Shown in pieces: positions 48,738-56,778 of a stretch of DNA of 64,000 nucleotides. Position 1 is the first letter of the stretch, and every line of letters starts with the position of its first letter. Source of the stretch: Rhizobium deserti (GTDB lineage Bacteria > Pseudomonadota > Alphaproteobacteria > Rhizobiales > Rhizobiaceae); NCBI RefSeq assembly GCF_004358025.1, contig NZ_SMTL01000001.1:124001-188000 (forward strand), read 5' to 3'. The translations under genes and the position numbers were made by a program. The notes beneath the pieces were generated by a model. It saw nothing but the letters and a program-made list of their open reading frames with translations. It made no database searches and had not been told where the DNA came from.

Positions 48738-49664
48738 TCAGCCCTTGGCGACTGCGGCGACTTCCGCGGCAAAGTCGCTTTCTTCCTTCTCGACGCCTTC
48801 GCCGAGCAGCAGGCGTGCCATGCCGGTTACCTCGATCGGCGCGCCGACTTCTTTTTCGGCAGCCTTAACGGCAGCGCCGACCGTCAAATCGGGATTGATG
48901 ACGAAAGCCTGCGACAGCAGTGCGACTTCCTCAAAGAACTTGCGCATGCGGCCTTCGACCATCTTTTCGATGATGGCTTCCGGCTTGCCCGACTCGCGGG
49001 ACTGCTCGATGAAGACGTTGCGTTCACGCTCGGCAACGGCTGGATCCACTTCCTCGGCACGGATGGCCAAAGGCGCGGTCGCGGCGATGTGCATGGCGAC
49101 CTGACGGCCGATGGTGTTCAATGCATCCTTGTTGCCGGTCGACTTCAAGGCGACGAGCACGCCGAGCTTGCCGAGGCGGTCGGCCGCAGCGTTGTGAATA
49201 TAGGTGGCGACAACGCCGTCTTCGACTTCGAGAGCAGCCGAACGACGCAGGTTCATGTTTTCGCCGATGGTGGCGATGGCATCCTTGATCGTGTCGGTGA
49301 CCGACTTGCCGGTAGCCGGATAGGTGGCTGCGCCAACGGCTTCAACAGAGCCGCCTGTCCCGAGCGCTACGTCGGCAACGCCACGAACCATGGACTGAAA
49401 CGCATCGTTGCGGGCAACGAAGTCGGTTTCCGAATTGATTTCAACCACGACAGCCTTGGTGCCGGCGCTGGCAACGCCGATCAGGCCTTCAGCCGCGGTA
49501 CGGCCGGACTTCTTGTCGGCCTTGGCAATGCCCTTGGCACGCAACCAGTCGATCGCCGCTTCGATGTCGCCATTGTTTTCGGCAAGCGCCTTCTTGCAAT
49601 CCATCATGCCTGCGCCGGACTTTTCGCGCAGTTCCTTAACCAATGCAGCGGTGATTTCAGCCAT
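48738..49664 (-). CDS. tsf: Elongation factor Ts
   Basis: EF-Ts exchanges GDP for GTP on EF-Tu. The 308-aa protein shows the N-terminal UBA-like domain [19 protein letters not shown] and the core dimer-like domain with [15 protein letters not shown]. It follows rpsB, separated by a 246-base gap with a hairpin. Codon use is that of a highly expressed gene. Confidence 0.97.
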   Translation of the reverse strand: MAEITAALVKELREKSGAGMMDCKKALAENNGDIEAAIDWLRAKGIAKADKKSGRTAAEGLIGVASAGTKAVVVEINSETDFVARNDAFQSMVRGVADVALGTGGSVEAVGAATYPATGKSVTDTIKDAIATIGENMNLRRSAALEVEDGVVATYIHNAAADRLGKLGVLVALKSTGNKDALNTIGRQVAMHIAATAPLAIRAEEVDPAVAERERNVFIEQSRESGKPEAIIEKMVEGRMRKFFEEVALLSQAFVINPDLTVGAAVKAAEKEVGAPIEVTGMARLLLGEGVEKEESDFAAEVAAVAKG

Positions 49665-49839
49665 TTTCGTGCCTCTTGTCGGTTCAAGTTGGGTATCGCC
49701 GGGAAGACATCGGCGAGACCAAAGTTTGGGACGAATGTACCCGGAAGTATGACAACGTGATGAAACACATCACGAGATGATTGCCTCGACGACTGCACCA
49801 ATCAAACATGGGCCTGCGGAAACGATCACCTTAAACAAC

Positions 49840-49869
49840 GGAGGCCAGGGATTTGGATCTCTGGCCTCC
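49840..49869 (-). terminator. Terminator-like hairpin between rpsB and tsf
   Basis: GGAGGCCAG at 49840-49848 pairs with CTGGCCTCC at 49861-49869. It lies 42 bases after the rpsB stop. On the rpsB strand the following bases are GTTGTTTAAGG, a weak U-tract, in keeping with attenuation between two ribosome-related genes. Confidence 0.6.
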
Positions 49870-49910
49870 GTCAAACTTATAGCGGAGTGGCAAGCCACTC
49901 CCCGGCTGCC

Positions 49911-50690
49911 TCAGGCTTCCGCTTGGGCTTCTGCTTCGCCTTCGAGAGCAGGCTCGATCGGGGCCTCGGCGGAGGCGCCGACATCACGGCCCGAAGCGCC
50001 CTGCTGGCGAGCGATACCATCAATTGCCGCGCGAGCGATGAGGTCCGTGTAGAGAGCGATGGCGCGCGAAGCGTCGTCGTTACCCGGGATCGGGTAGTCG
50101 ATCAGGTCCGGATCGCAATTGGAGTCGATGATAGCAACGACCGGGATACCCAGGCGCTTGGCTTCGTCGATGGCGATCTTTTCCTTGTTGGTGTCGATGA
50201 TGAACATCAGGTCAGGGGTGCCGCCCATGTCACGGATACCGCCCAGCGCCTTGTCGAGCTTTTCGCGCTCGCGCTCGAGGTTCAGGCGCTCCTTTTTCGT
50301 GAAGCCGGAAGCTTCCGAAGCCAGGATTTCGTCGAGCTTGCGCAGGCGCTGGATCGAGTTGGAAATGGTCTTCCAGTTGGTCATCATGCCGCCGAGCCAG
50401 CGGGAGTTGACGTAGTACTGGGCCGAACGCTTTGCGCTGTCAGCGATCAGCTCCGAAGCCTGACGCTTGGTGCCGACGAACAGAACGCGACCGCCACGGG
50501 CAACGGTGTCCGATACGACCTGCAGGGCGCGCGACAACATCGGCACGGTCTGGGCCAAGTCGATAATGTGAATGTTATTACGATCGCCGAAGATATACGG
50601 CTTCATCTTCGGGTTCCAGCGGTGAGTCTGGTGACCGAAGTGGACGCCTGCTTCAAGCAGCTGGCGCATAGAGAAATCGGGCAATGCCAT
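49911..50690 (-). CDS. rpsB: 30S ribosomal protein S2
   Basis: S2 joins the small subunit late and binds S1. The 259-aa product shows [35 protein letters not shown] and the C-terminal [20 protein letters not shown], all family signatures. Compared with E. coli it has a Glu/Ala-rich tail of about 25 residues. It leads the rpsB-tsf-pyrH-frr group. Confidence 0.98.
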   Translation of the reverse strand: MALPDFSMRQLLEAGVHFGHQTHRWNPKMKPYIFGDRNNIHIIDLAQTVPMLSRALQVVSDTVARGGRVLFVGTKRQASELIADSAKRSAQYYVNSRWLGGMMTNWKTISNSIQRLRKLDEILASEASGFTKKERLNLEREREKLDKALGGIRDMGGTPDLMFIIDTNKEKIAIDEAKRLGIPVVAIIDSNCDPDLIDYPIPGNDDASRAIALYTDLIARAAIDGIARQQGASGRDVGASAEAPIEPALEGEAEAQAEA

Positions 50691-50951
50691 GCCTAGTTAT
50701 CCTTTTCCGGTTGAACCCCCGCAAGGCGAACAGCATCTCTCGTCGAGAAATGCCACCGGGCGGAACAATCCGGATTTCTCCCGAACCATCCCATGCCTTG
50801 CGTGTGGAATGGTGGTGCCCATACATGCCATCGCGCCCAAAAGCAAGACGTGCAGGGCAAAAAGGGATAGGTGTATCGTCCGGCTGCTGGCGTCCGCCGA
50901 TATTGCTCCCAGGACAGCTTTCACCACCGGCCGTCTAGATCAGATGATTGC

Positions 50952-51662
50952 TCAGTCCTTGTCTGCGCAAGGCCAGGACTGCGGCTTCGTCAGGCCGGAC
51001 GGGAGTATGGTCTTCTCATCTCCGCAGGCCATGTCGAGCTGATGCTGCTCAAGACCCTTCGATGCCGACAGATCAAGAGCCTCCAGCCGCGTCAACGAAA
51101 GGAAGGCACTACTGAAATCCAAAGGCCCTTTGAAACTGGCCTTAGTCAGATCTGCCCGTGCCAGATTGGCAGACGCGAAGCTCGTGCCGGTCAGCACCGC
51201 CTTATCGAAGATAACCCTGCTTAACTCGGCCTTTTCAAAATTCGCGCCCTTCAGATCGGCACCGGTGAAATTTGCACGCTGCAATTCTGCGCCGGCAAAG
51301 GATGCACCTTCGGCGAAAATACTTTGAAATCCAGCGCGGTATGCCTCGACTTTCTGAAAATTAGCCTTTTCCGCATGTGCACCGGCCAATGAAGCTCGTG
51401 CCAGCTTGGCTTTCGTCAAATCAGCATCGGTGAAATTGGATTCACGCAAGTCCGTATAGCTGAGGTCTGCCTCGACCAACTTGGCACGGGAGAAATTGCT
51501 TCCGCTCAGCATGAGGTTCTTCTTGCCGCAACCCGCCCAATCGAGACCGGGTCTGGGGTCAGCACGGCAGTCAGCAGCCTGTACAGGGAGCAGACCTAAG
51601 GAGGCTTCGCCGGCGAAAAGGGCTAAAACAAACCCGGCATAAATGAGAGACTTCGTCGCCAC
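50952..51662 (-). CDS. Exported pentapeptide-repeat protein
   Basis: The 236-aa product has a signal peptide (about residues 1-29, ending LLPVQAADC) and then about 25 tandem pentapeptides of the form A(D/N)L-x-x, which fold into a right-handed quadrilateral beta helix. Pairs of Cys lie before (ADC, AGC) and after (MAC, WPC) the helix, which suggests disulfide caps in the periplasm. The function of such exported repeats is unknown; cytosolic relatives bind gyrase, but export argues against that. It lies downstream of rpsB on the same strand. Confidence 0.85.
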   Translation of the reverse strand: MATKSLIYAGFVLALFAGEASLGLLPVQAADCRADPRPGLDWAGCGKKNLMLSGSNFSRAKLVEADLSYTDLRESNFTDADLTKAKLARASLAGAHAEKANFQKVEAYRAGFQSIFAEGASFAGAELQRANFTGADLKGANFEKAELSRVIFDKAVLTGTSFASANLARADLTKASFKGPLDFSSAFLSLTRLEALDLSASKGLEQHQLDMACGDEKTILPSGLTKPQSWPCADKD

Positions 51663-51763
51663 AGAACCTGATCCTTACCGTCGATAGCGCCTTGTGATCC
51701 TAGCCACAGATATGGGTATCAAGACTTAAGTTTTCATCCAGTTCCATAGAGCCAGTTTCTGCT

Positions 51764-52594
51764 TTACTTGCAGTCCTGCTTGTCCAGAAGTTCCAACTTG
51801 GAGAGGCTGCCGGACAGAACGAATTCGCCATAATCCATGGTAAGATCACGGGTGATGCCGTTCTCGTACAGCTTGAACGACATATTGTAGACCGGCGTCG
51901 GATCGCCCGGGGCGCTGTCGTTGAAATAAGCGATCGTCACCGGCCAGAACGCGGTTTTGGCAAACTCGCCCGCCTGTTCCGCGTCTACGTCGTCCTTTGC
52001 CGGCTGCTGTGCCTTGCCGATCACCGTCGTGGTCAACAGGGACTGATCGCCATTTTCCGAGCCATCGAAGACCCGAGCTTCGAACAGACGCTTGCCCTGC
52101 TTGGCGTTGTGGATGACTTCCAGCATGTGGTCGGTCGGGAAATCGCTGGCGGGCAGTTCGATTTCTTTAGCGTTGGGTGCGGAGAGCTCGACCTTGACGC
52201 CCTGCTCACCCTTGCTGGCATCACCGCTCAGTTCCTTATCAAGCTTTTCGTCCGTAAAAGACTTTGTTTCGAAATGGAACTGACGCGCCGACAGATCCTC
52301 GAACGTATTGGTCTGCTGATCGCTCAGCCTGGTTTCCTCACCCGTGCCGATCTTGGTCACCAGGCGAAAATTGGTGGTAAATCCGGTGCAGGCTGAACCG
52401 GTGAACTCATAGACCATGCGGCCGAACATGCCCTCAATGCCAGAACGTTCGGAAGCATCCTTGAGCTTTAGGTCGTAGACGGCGCGATGCGGCACAAGAA
52501 GCCTCGCTGCAATGTCTGCGTTCGGCGCCGCGGCAAATGCGCTGGGGACGCAGACGCCACCGGCAAGGATCAACCCGAGGCTCATGCGCAACAT
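51764..52594 (-). CDS. Cell envelope integrity EipB family protein (DUF1849)
   Basis: The 276-aa exported protein has a signal peptide (residues 1-22, LGLILAGGVCVPSAFAAA) and then the sequence LLVPHRAVYDLKLKDASERS that marks the EipB (DUF1849) family. The family forms a periplasmic spiral beta structure and maintains envelope integrity in Brucella. A Cys near residue 70 (SACTGF) and one at the C-terminus (KQDCK) could form the disulfide known for the family. It converges with the upstream-transcribed rightward genes by divergent promoters at 52595-52703. Confidence 0.85.
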   Translation of the reverse strand: MLRMSLGLILAGGVCVPSAFAAAPNADIAARLLVPHRAVYDLKLKDASERSGIEGMFGRMVYEFTGSACTGFTTNFRLVTKIGTGEETRLSDQQTNTFEDLSARQFHFETKSFTDEKLDKELSGDASKGEQGVKVELSAPNAKEIELPASDFPTDHMLEVIHNAKQGKRLFEARVFDGSENGDQSLLTTTVIGKAQQPAKDDVDAEQAGEFAKTAFWPVTIAYFNDSAPGDPTPVYNMSFKLYENGITRDLTMDYGEFVLSGSLSKLELLDKQDCK

Positions 52595-52703
52595 TCACAT
52601 TCTCCTGTTGGACTCATTCCAGGTGTTATAAGAACGCCATGGGTTGAGGTTATGGCCTTGATGCAAGATTTTTGATGAATTTACAACAAACGGGAAATCG
52701 AAA

Positions 52704-53174
52704 ATGACCGAAGCGATCGATGGCCGCCTGAAGGAAATAGGAATCACCCTCCCCGTCGCCGCTGCGCCAGCCGCCAATTACCTGCCCTATGTGATCACGG
52801 GCAATCTGCTATTCATTTCCGGCCAGCTGCCGAACGAGAACGGCAAAGTGGCCGTGACGGGTCTGGTCGGCAGCGACGTGGACGTGGCGGCTGCCAGCCG
52901 TGCAGCGGAACTCTGCGCGATCAACATTCTCGCCCAGGCGAAAGCTGCTCTCGGCGGCGACCTTGCCAGGATTAAGCGGGTGGTGAAGCTGACAAGTTTC
53001 GTCGCCTCGGCTCCCGGTTTCGTCGAGCAGCATGTGGTCACCAACGGCGCTTCGAACCTGTTTGCCAACGTGCTCGGTGAGGCCGGCAAGCATGCACGCG
53101 CGGCAGTCGGCATGGCGGCGCTGCCGTTCAACGCCTCGGTGGAAGTGGAAGCCATTATCGAGATCGAAGCATGA
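52704..53174 (+). CDS. RidA family protein (reactive intermediate deaminase-like)
   Basis: This 156-aa RidA/YjgF/UK114-like protein may deaminate reactive enamine or imine intermediates. It contains ITGNLLFISGQLPNENGKVA and the C-terminal ARAAVGMAALPFNASVEVEA, where the conserved Arg binds the substrate carboxylate. Its stop overlaps the next start by four bases (ATGA). The family has variants without activity, so function is not certain. Confidence 0.9.
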   Translation: MTEAIDGRLKEIGITLPVAAAPAANYLPYVITGNLLFISGQLPNENGKVAVTGLVGSDVDVAAASRAAELCAINILAQAKAALGGDLARIKRVVKLTSFVASAPGFVEQHVVTNGASNLFANVLGEAGKHARAAVGMAALPFNASVEVEAIIEIEA

Positions 53175-53902
53175 TCGATGCCGCCTGGATCAAGGAACTC
53201 CCGGTCGCCCACCGCGGCTACCATGACATGAACCAGCAGATCTGGGAAAACACGCTTGCCGCCTTTGCGCGCGCTGCCGAAGCGGGTTTTGCCATCGAAT
53301 GCGATGTCCAGCTTTCTGCCGACAGCGTGCCCGTCGTTTTCCATGACCATGATCTCGAACGCCTTTGCGGCATCAAGGGCGACGTGCGCGAGCGCACAGC
53401 CTCGGAACTCGGCATGCTCGCCATCGGCGGCACCAAGGACAAGATGCCGACGCTGAAGCAGATGCTCGATCTCGTCAAAGGCAGCGTGCCGCTGGTGATC
53501 GAGATCAAGGGAAGGCCCGGAGAAGGCGAGGACGACGGTTTCGTTGAAACCGTGCTTGACGTCCTGGACGGGTATGAGGGCACTGTCGCACTGATGAGCT
53601 TCGACCATCACATCCTGCGCGACCTGAGAAGGGCAGACGCATCCTTCCCGATCGGCTTGACGGCAATGGGCGACAGGCCGGAAGAGTTCTTCGCCCATGA
53701 TGAAGCGATGCAGCTCGGGCTCGATTTCATCTCCTACCACTGGCCGCATCTGCCCAATACGTTTGTCACTGCGCAGAGACAGGCCGGCATTCCCATTATT
53801 ACCTGGACCGTGAGGGATGGAATTGGCGTTGAACAGACCTATAAATACGCAGACCAGATGACCTTCGAAGGTTTTGACCCGAAGGCGACTCATCCCGCGT
53901 AA
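53171..53902 (+). CDS. Glycerophosphodiester phosphodiesterase (cytosolic UgpQ-like)
   Basis: The 243-aa GDPD TIM-barrel enzyme releases glycerol 3-phosphate from glycerophosphodiesters. It carries the catalytic His14-Arg (VAHRGY), metal ligands Glu and Asp in GFAIECDVQLSAD, and His in VVFHDHDLERLCG. There is no signal peptide, so it acts in the cytoplasm. It is coupled with the RidA-like gene and followed by the acyltransferase-like gene eight bases on. Confidence 0.92.
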   Translation: MIDAAWIKELPVAHRGYHDMNQQIWENTLAAFARAAEAGFAIECDVQLSADSVPVVFHDHDLERLCGIKGDVRERTASELGMLAIGGTKDKMPTLKQMLDLVKGSVPLVIEIKGRPGEGEDDGFVETVLDVLDGYEGTVALMSFDHHILRDLRRADASFPIGLTAMGDRPEEFFAHDEAMQLGLDFISYHWPHLPNTFVTAQRQAGIPIITWTVRDGIGVEQTYKYADQMTFEGFDPKATHPA

Positions 53903-53909
53903 AGTAGGC

Positions 53910-55100
53910 ATGACAGCAAACCTCACCATCCGCATCGAAAAGTCGATCGGCGCGATCAGCGAGACAAGCTGGTCGCGCCTTTTGGGCGCCTCGAAATCTT
54001 CGGTCGAGACGCCGTACAATCCTTTCCTGTCGCACGCCTTCCTTTCGGCCTTGGAAGAGTCGGGATCCGCAACGGCCAAGACCGGATGGCACGGACATCA
54101 CCTGCTCCTCGAGGACAGTCAGGGCGCCCTCCTCGGCGCCGTTCCCGGCTATATCAAGAGCCATAGCCAGGGCGAATATGTCTTCGACCACGGCTGGGCA
54201 GACGCTTTCGAGCGTGCCGGCGGCCAGTATTACCCGAAGCTCCAATGCGCCGTGCCTTTCACGCCGGCGACGGGCCCGCGCCTTCTCGTCTCGGCGGGCC
54301 GCGACAGAGCCTCCACGGAACTGACGCTTGCTGCAGGTCTCCAGGAAGTGACACGGCAGGTCGGTCTTTCCTCGGCGCATGTCACCTTCATTGCAGACGA
54401 TCAGCTGGCGGCCTTCGAACACGCGGACTATCTGCATCGGACCGACAAGCAGTTCCATTTCATCAATGACGGCTATGCCGACCACAACGCTTTTCTGGAA
54501 ACGCTCGCTTCCCGCAAGCGCAAGGCATTGAAGAAGGAACGCCGCGCGGCGCTGGAAAACGGCATTACCATCGACTGGTTGACGGGCAGCGACCTGACCG
54601 AAGACATCTGGGATCAGTTCTTCGCCTTCTACATGGATACCGGCAGCCGCAAATGGGGCCGGCCCTACCTCACCCGGACCTTCTATTCCTTGATCGGTGA
54701 GCGGATGCCGGACGACATTCTTCTGGTCATGGCCAGGAGAGAGGGAAAATATGTCGCCGGAGCGATCAACTTCATCGGCGGTGACGCGCTTTACGGCCGG
54801 CACTGGGGCTGCATCGAGGACCATCCCTTCCTACATTTCGAAGTGTGCTATCACCAAGCTATCGATTTCGCGCTGGCCAAGGGCCTGAAGCGGGTCGAAG
54901 CAGGCGCCCAGGGCGAGCACAAGCTGGCCCGCGGCTATCTGCCTGTCACCACCCACTCCATGCATTATATCGCGCATCCGGGTCTGCGCGGCGCAGTTGC
55001 AGACTATCTCGAGCGCGAGCGCCAGGAAGTGGATTACATGAACGAATACCTGTCCGAGCACACGCCGTTCCGCAAGGGCGAGCGCCAGCAGGAAGACTGA
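53910..55100 (+). CDS. DUF482/COG3146 GNAT-superfamily protein
   Basis: The 396-aa product matches the family often called peptidogalycan biosysnthesis/recognition protein (DUF482, COG3146), a double GNAT (FemAB-like) fold. Visible family segments are YNPFLSHAFLSALEESGSA, RKRKALKKERRAAL and GAQGEHKLARGYLPVTT. Reaction and substrate are unknown. The ATG at 53910 gives the expected N-terminus (MTANLTIRIEKS). The downstream HIT gene is 24 bases away. Confidence 0.88.
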   Translation: MTANLTIRIEKSIGAISETSWSRLLGASKSSVETPYNPFLSHAFLSALEESGSATAKTGWHGHHLLLEDSQGALLGAVPGYIKSHSQGEYVFDHGWADAFERAGGQYYPKLQCAVPFTPATGPRLLVSAGRDRASTELTLAAGLQEVTRQVGLSSAHVTFIADDQLAAFEHADYLHRTDKQFHFINDGYADHNAFLETLASRKRKALKKERRAALENGITIDWLTGSDLTEDIWDQFFAFYMDTGSRKWGRPYLTRTFYSLIGERMPDDILLVMARREGKYVAGAINFIGGDALYGRHWGCIEDHPFLHFEVCYHQAIDFALAKGLKRVEAGAQGEHKLARGYLPVTTHSMHYIAHPGLRGAVADYLERERQEVDYMNEYLSEHTPFRKGERQQED

Positions 55101-55124
55101 CAGCAACACGTGGAGGATCCGTGC

Positions 55125-55556
55125 ATGACCATCGAGGCCTACGACAACAACAATATTTTCGGCAAAATACTGCGTGGCGAGATCCCCTGCCACCGGGTCT
55201 ACGAAGATGATGATACGCTTGCCTTCATGGATGTCATGCCCCAGTCTCCGGGCCATGTGCTGGTAATCCCGAAGGCGCCTTCCCGCAATATTCTCGATGC
55301 AGATCCGAGGACGCTGTCGAAACTGATGCCGGTCGTCCAGCGACTGGCCAAGGCGGTCAAGGAGGCTTTCGAGGCTGACGGCATCACCGTGACACAGTTC
55401 AACGAACCGGCGGCCGGGCAGACGGTTTTCCACCTGCACTTTCACATTGTCCCGCGATACGAAGGCGCAGCCCTCAAGCCTCATTCCGGCCAGATGGAAG
55501 ACAATGAACTGCTCGCAACGCAGGCTGAGAAAATCATCGGTGAACTGGGCAACTGA
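55125..55556 (+). CDS. HIT family protein (nucleotide hydrolase)
   Basis: The 143-aa protein has the histidine triad HLHFHIVPR (pattern H-x-H-x-H) near residue 103 and NIFGKILRGEIPCHRVYEDD at the start, as in HINT-like AMP-lysine hydrolases. The start at ATG 55125 follows GTGGAGGATCCGTGC, a strong ribosome site. It converges with azlD, leaving 22 bases between the stops. Confidence 0.93.
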   Translation: MTIEAYDNNNIFGKILRGEIPCHRVYEDDDTLAFMDVMPQSPGHVLVIPKAPSRNILDADPRTLSKLMPVVQRLAKAVKEAFEADGITVTQFNEPAAGQTVFHLHFHIVPRYEGAALKPHSGQMEDNELLATQAEKIIGELGN

Positions 55557-55578
55557 CGGCTCAGCGGCATCGGCTTCC

Positions 55579-55917
55579 TCAGAAGCCGAGCCACCACAAG
55601 CCAGCGATCAACAAAATGATCGGTACGGCGACACCGACGCCCACCTTCCGGCCGCTGGCCAGGAACAGGCCAAAGCCTATCCCTGCAGCTCCCAGCCTTA
55701 GCCATAAAGGTGAATGCGACAAAGTACCGGTCGGAAAAACGATCAGCTTGGCGGTGACGGCCATGACCAGAGCCGTTGCGACCGCCCTCACCCAATAGAG
55801 CGCTTCGGAATCCTCGTTCAGCCGGCTGCCGGCCAGCACACCCAGCCATCGCCAGATGTCAGTGGCCAGAAAGCCGGCCACGATGATGACGATATAAGTC
55901 CACCACTCTTCCATCAC
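55579..55917 (-). CDS. AzlD family branched-chain amino acid export subunit
   Basis: The 112-aa integral membrane protein has about four hydrophobic segments and the AzlD pattern (TYIVIIVAGFLATDIWRWLG near the start). AzlD works together with AzlC in the LIV-E family of branched-chain amino acid exporters. Its start overlaps the azlC stop by four bases, so the subunits are coupled. Confidence 0.88.
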   Translation of the reverse strand: MMEEWWTYIVIIVAGFLATDIWRWLGVLAGSRLNEDSEALYWVRAVATALVMAVTAKLIVFPTGTLSHSPLWLRLGAAGIGFGLFLASGRKVGVGVAVPIILLIAGLWWLGF

Positions 55918-56663
55918 TGCGCTGTCCTAAGACTTCTCTGCGCGCGTTTGCGACGGAACCTGTCGATAAGGTAGGCGGCGGTGCCGCCACCGATCCCGGC
56001 ATAGAGAACGTCGAAGTCCGGCGTGACAACAGCTAGAACCGGACCCAGGATAACCCCGATGACGAAGGCCAGCTTCACCACCGGCTGCTGCGCGCTGGCC
56101 CAGATCGAGGAGATGAAATAGACCGGCGTCAGCATGAAAAGCGCGCCTGCGACCAGCGGCGGGAATTGCGATACGACGCCGAAACTGATCGCGACGATGA
56201 CGGCATTGGTGAATGTCAACGTCATCCCGAAGCCGGCGAAAAAAGCAACTCTGTACGGACGTGGCACGTCGCGCAGGTGTCGGGATGCAAAGACCCAGGA
56301 CGTAATGGCGATGAAGTGAGACAGGAACAGGAGTACGCCGACGGGCGTCTTCTGCGTCCGCATCTCCGGCATGATGGAGGCGACCATCGGCATCATCCGG
56401 ATCGAAGACAGCGTCACGGCCAGAAAGGAAGCGGCTATATGAGCCTTGCCGACCATTGTCCCGATCAGGATCATTTGGGCGGGCAGAGCCCAGACAGACA
56501 GCGTCATGACCACCGCCTCGCCGCGGCTAAGGCCGGATTCGAGGGCAAAGGCACTGAAACCCACATAGGACGCCATTAGGATGAGAGCCGGCAGCGAGAA
56601 AATGCCGCGCATGCCCTGAAGGAACCAGGAAAGGTGACGCCGCTCGTCGATCTCAGTGGCCAT
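55914..56663 (-). CDS. AzlC family ABC-permease-like exporter subunit
   Basis: The 249-aa protein has about six to seven membrane helices and the AzlC signature ASYVGFSAFALESGLSRGEA followed by PAQMILIG. With AzlD it is predicted to export branched-chain amino acids or analogues. Substrate cannot be read from the sequence. A terminator-like hairpin for clpA lies immediately upstream at 56721-56743. Confidence 0.88.
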   Translation of the reverse strand: MATEIDERRHLSWFLQGMRGIFSLPALILMASYVGFSAFALESGLSRGEAVVMTLSVWALPAQMILIGTMVGKAHIAASFLAVTLSSIRMMPMVASIMPEMRTQKTPVGVLLFLSHFIAITSWVFASRHLRDVPRPYRVAFFAGFGMTLTFTNAVIVAISFGVVSQFPPLVAGALFMLTPVYFISSIWASAQQPVVKLAFVIGVILGPVLAVVTPDFDVLYAGIGGGTAAYLIDRFRRKRAQRSLRTAQ

Positions 56664-56720
56664 TGGTCTCCCTGGTGACTGTGGTGGTTGAGGCTGAGCT
56701 TCGGCACCTACAGAAACGAC

Positions 56721-56743
56721 AACGCCGGGACAAGCCCGGCGTT
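56721..56743 (-). terminator. Terminator after clpA
   Basis: AACGCCGGG (56721-56729) and CCCGGCGTT (56735-56743) form a nine-base-pair stem with a five-base loop, 36 bases after the clpA stop. The clpA-strand 3' side reads GTCGTTTCTG. Confidence 0.7.
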
Positions 56744-56778
56744 TATTCTTTCACGCAAGTGCCAAAGCACCCTGTTCT

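Noticed and set aside
50697..50927. 76-codon open frame directly upstream of rpsB on the same strand
   Set aside because: One hydrophobic stretch but no ribosome site or family pattern; more likely the untranslated rpsB leader. Ribosome profiling could change this.
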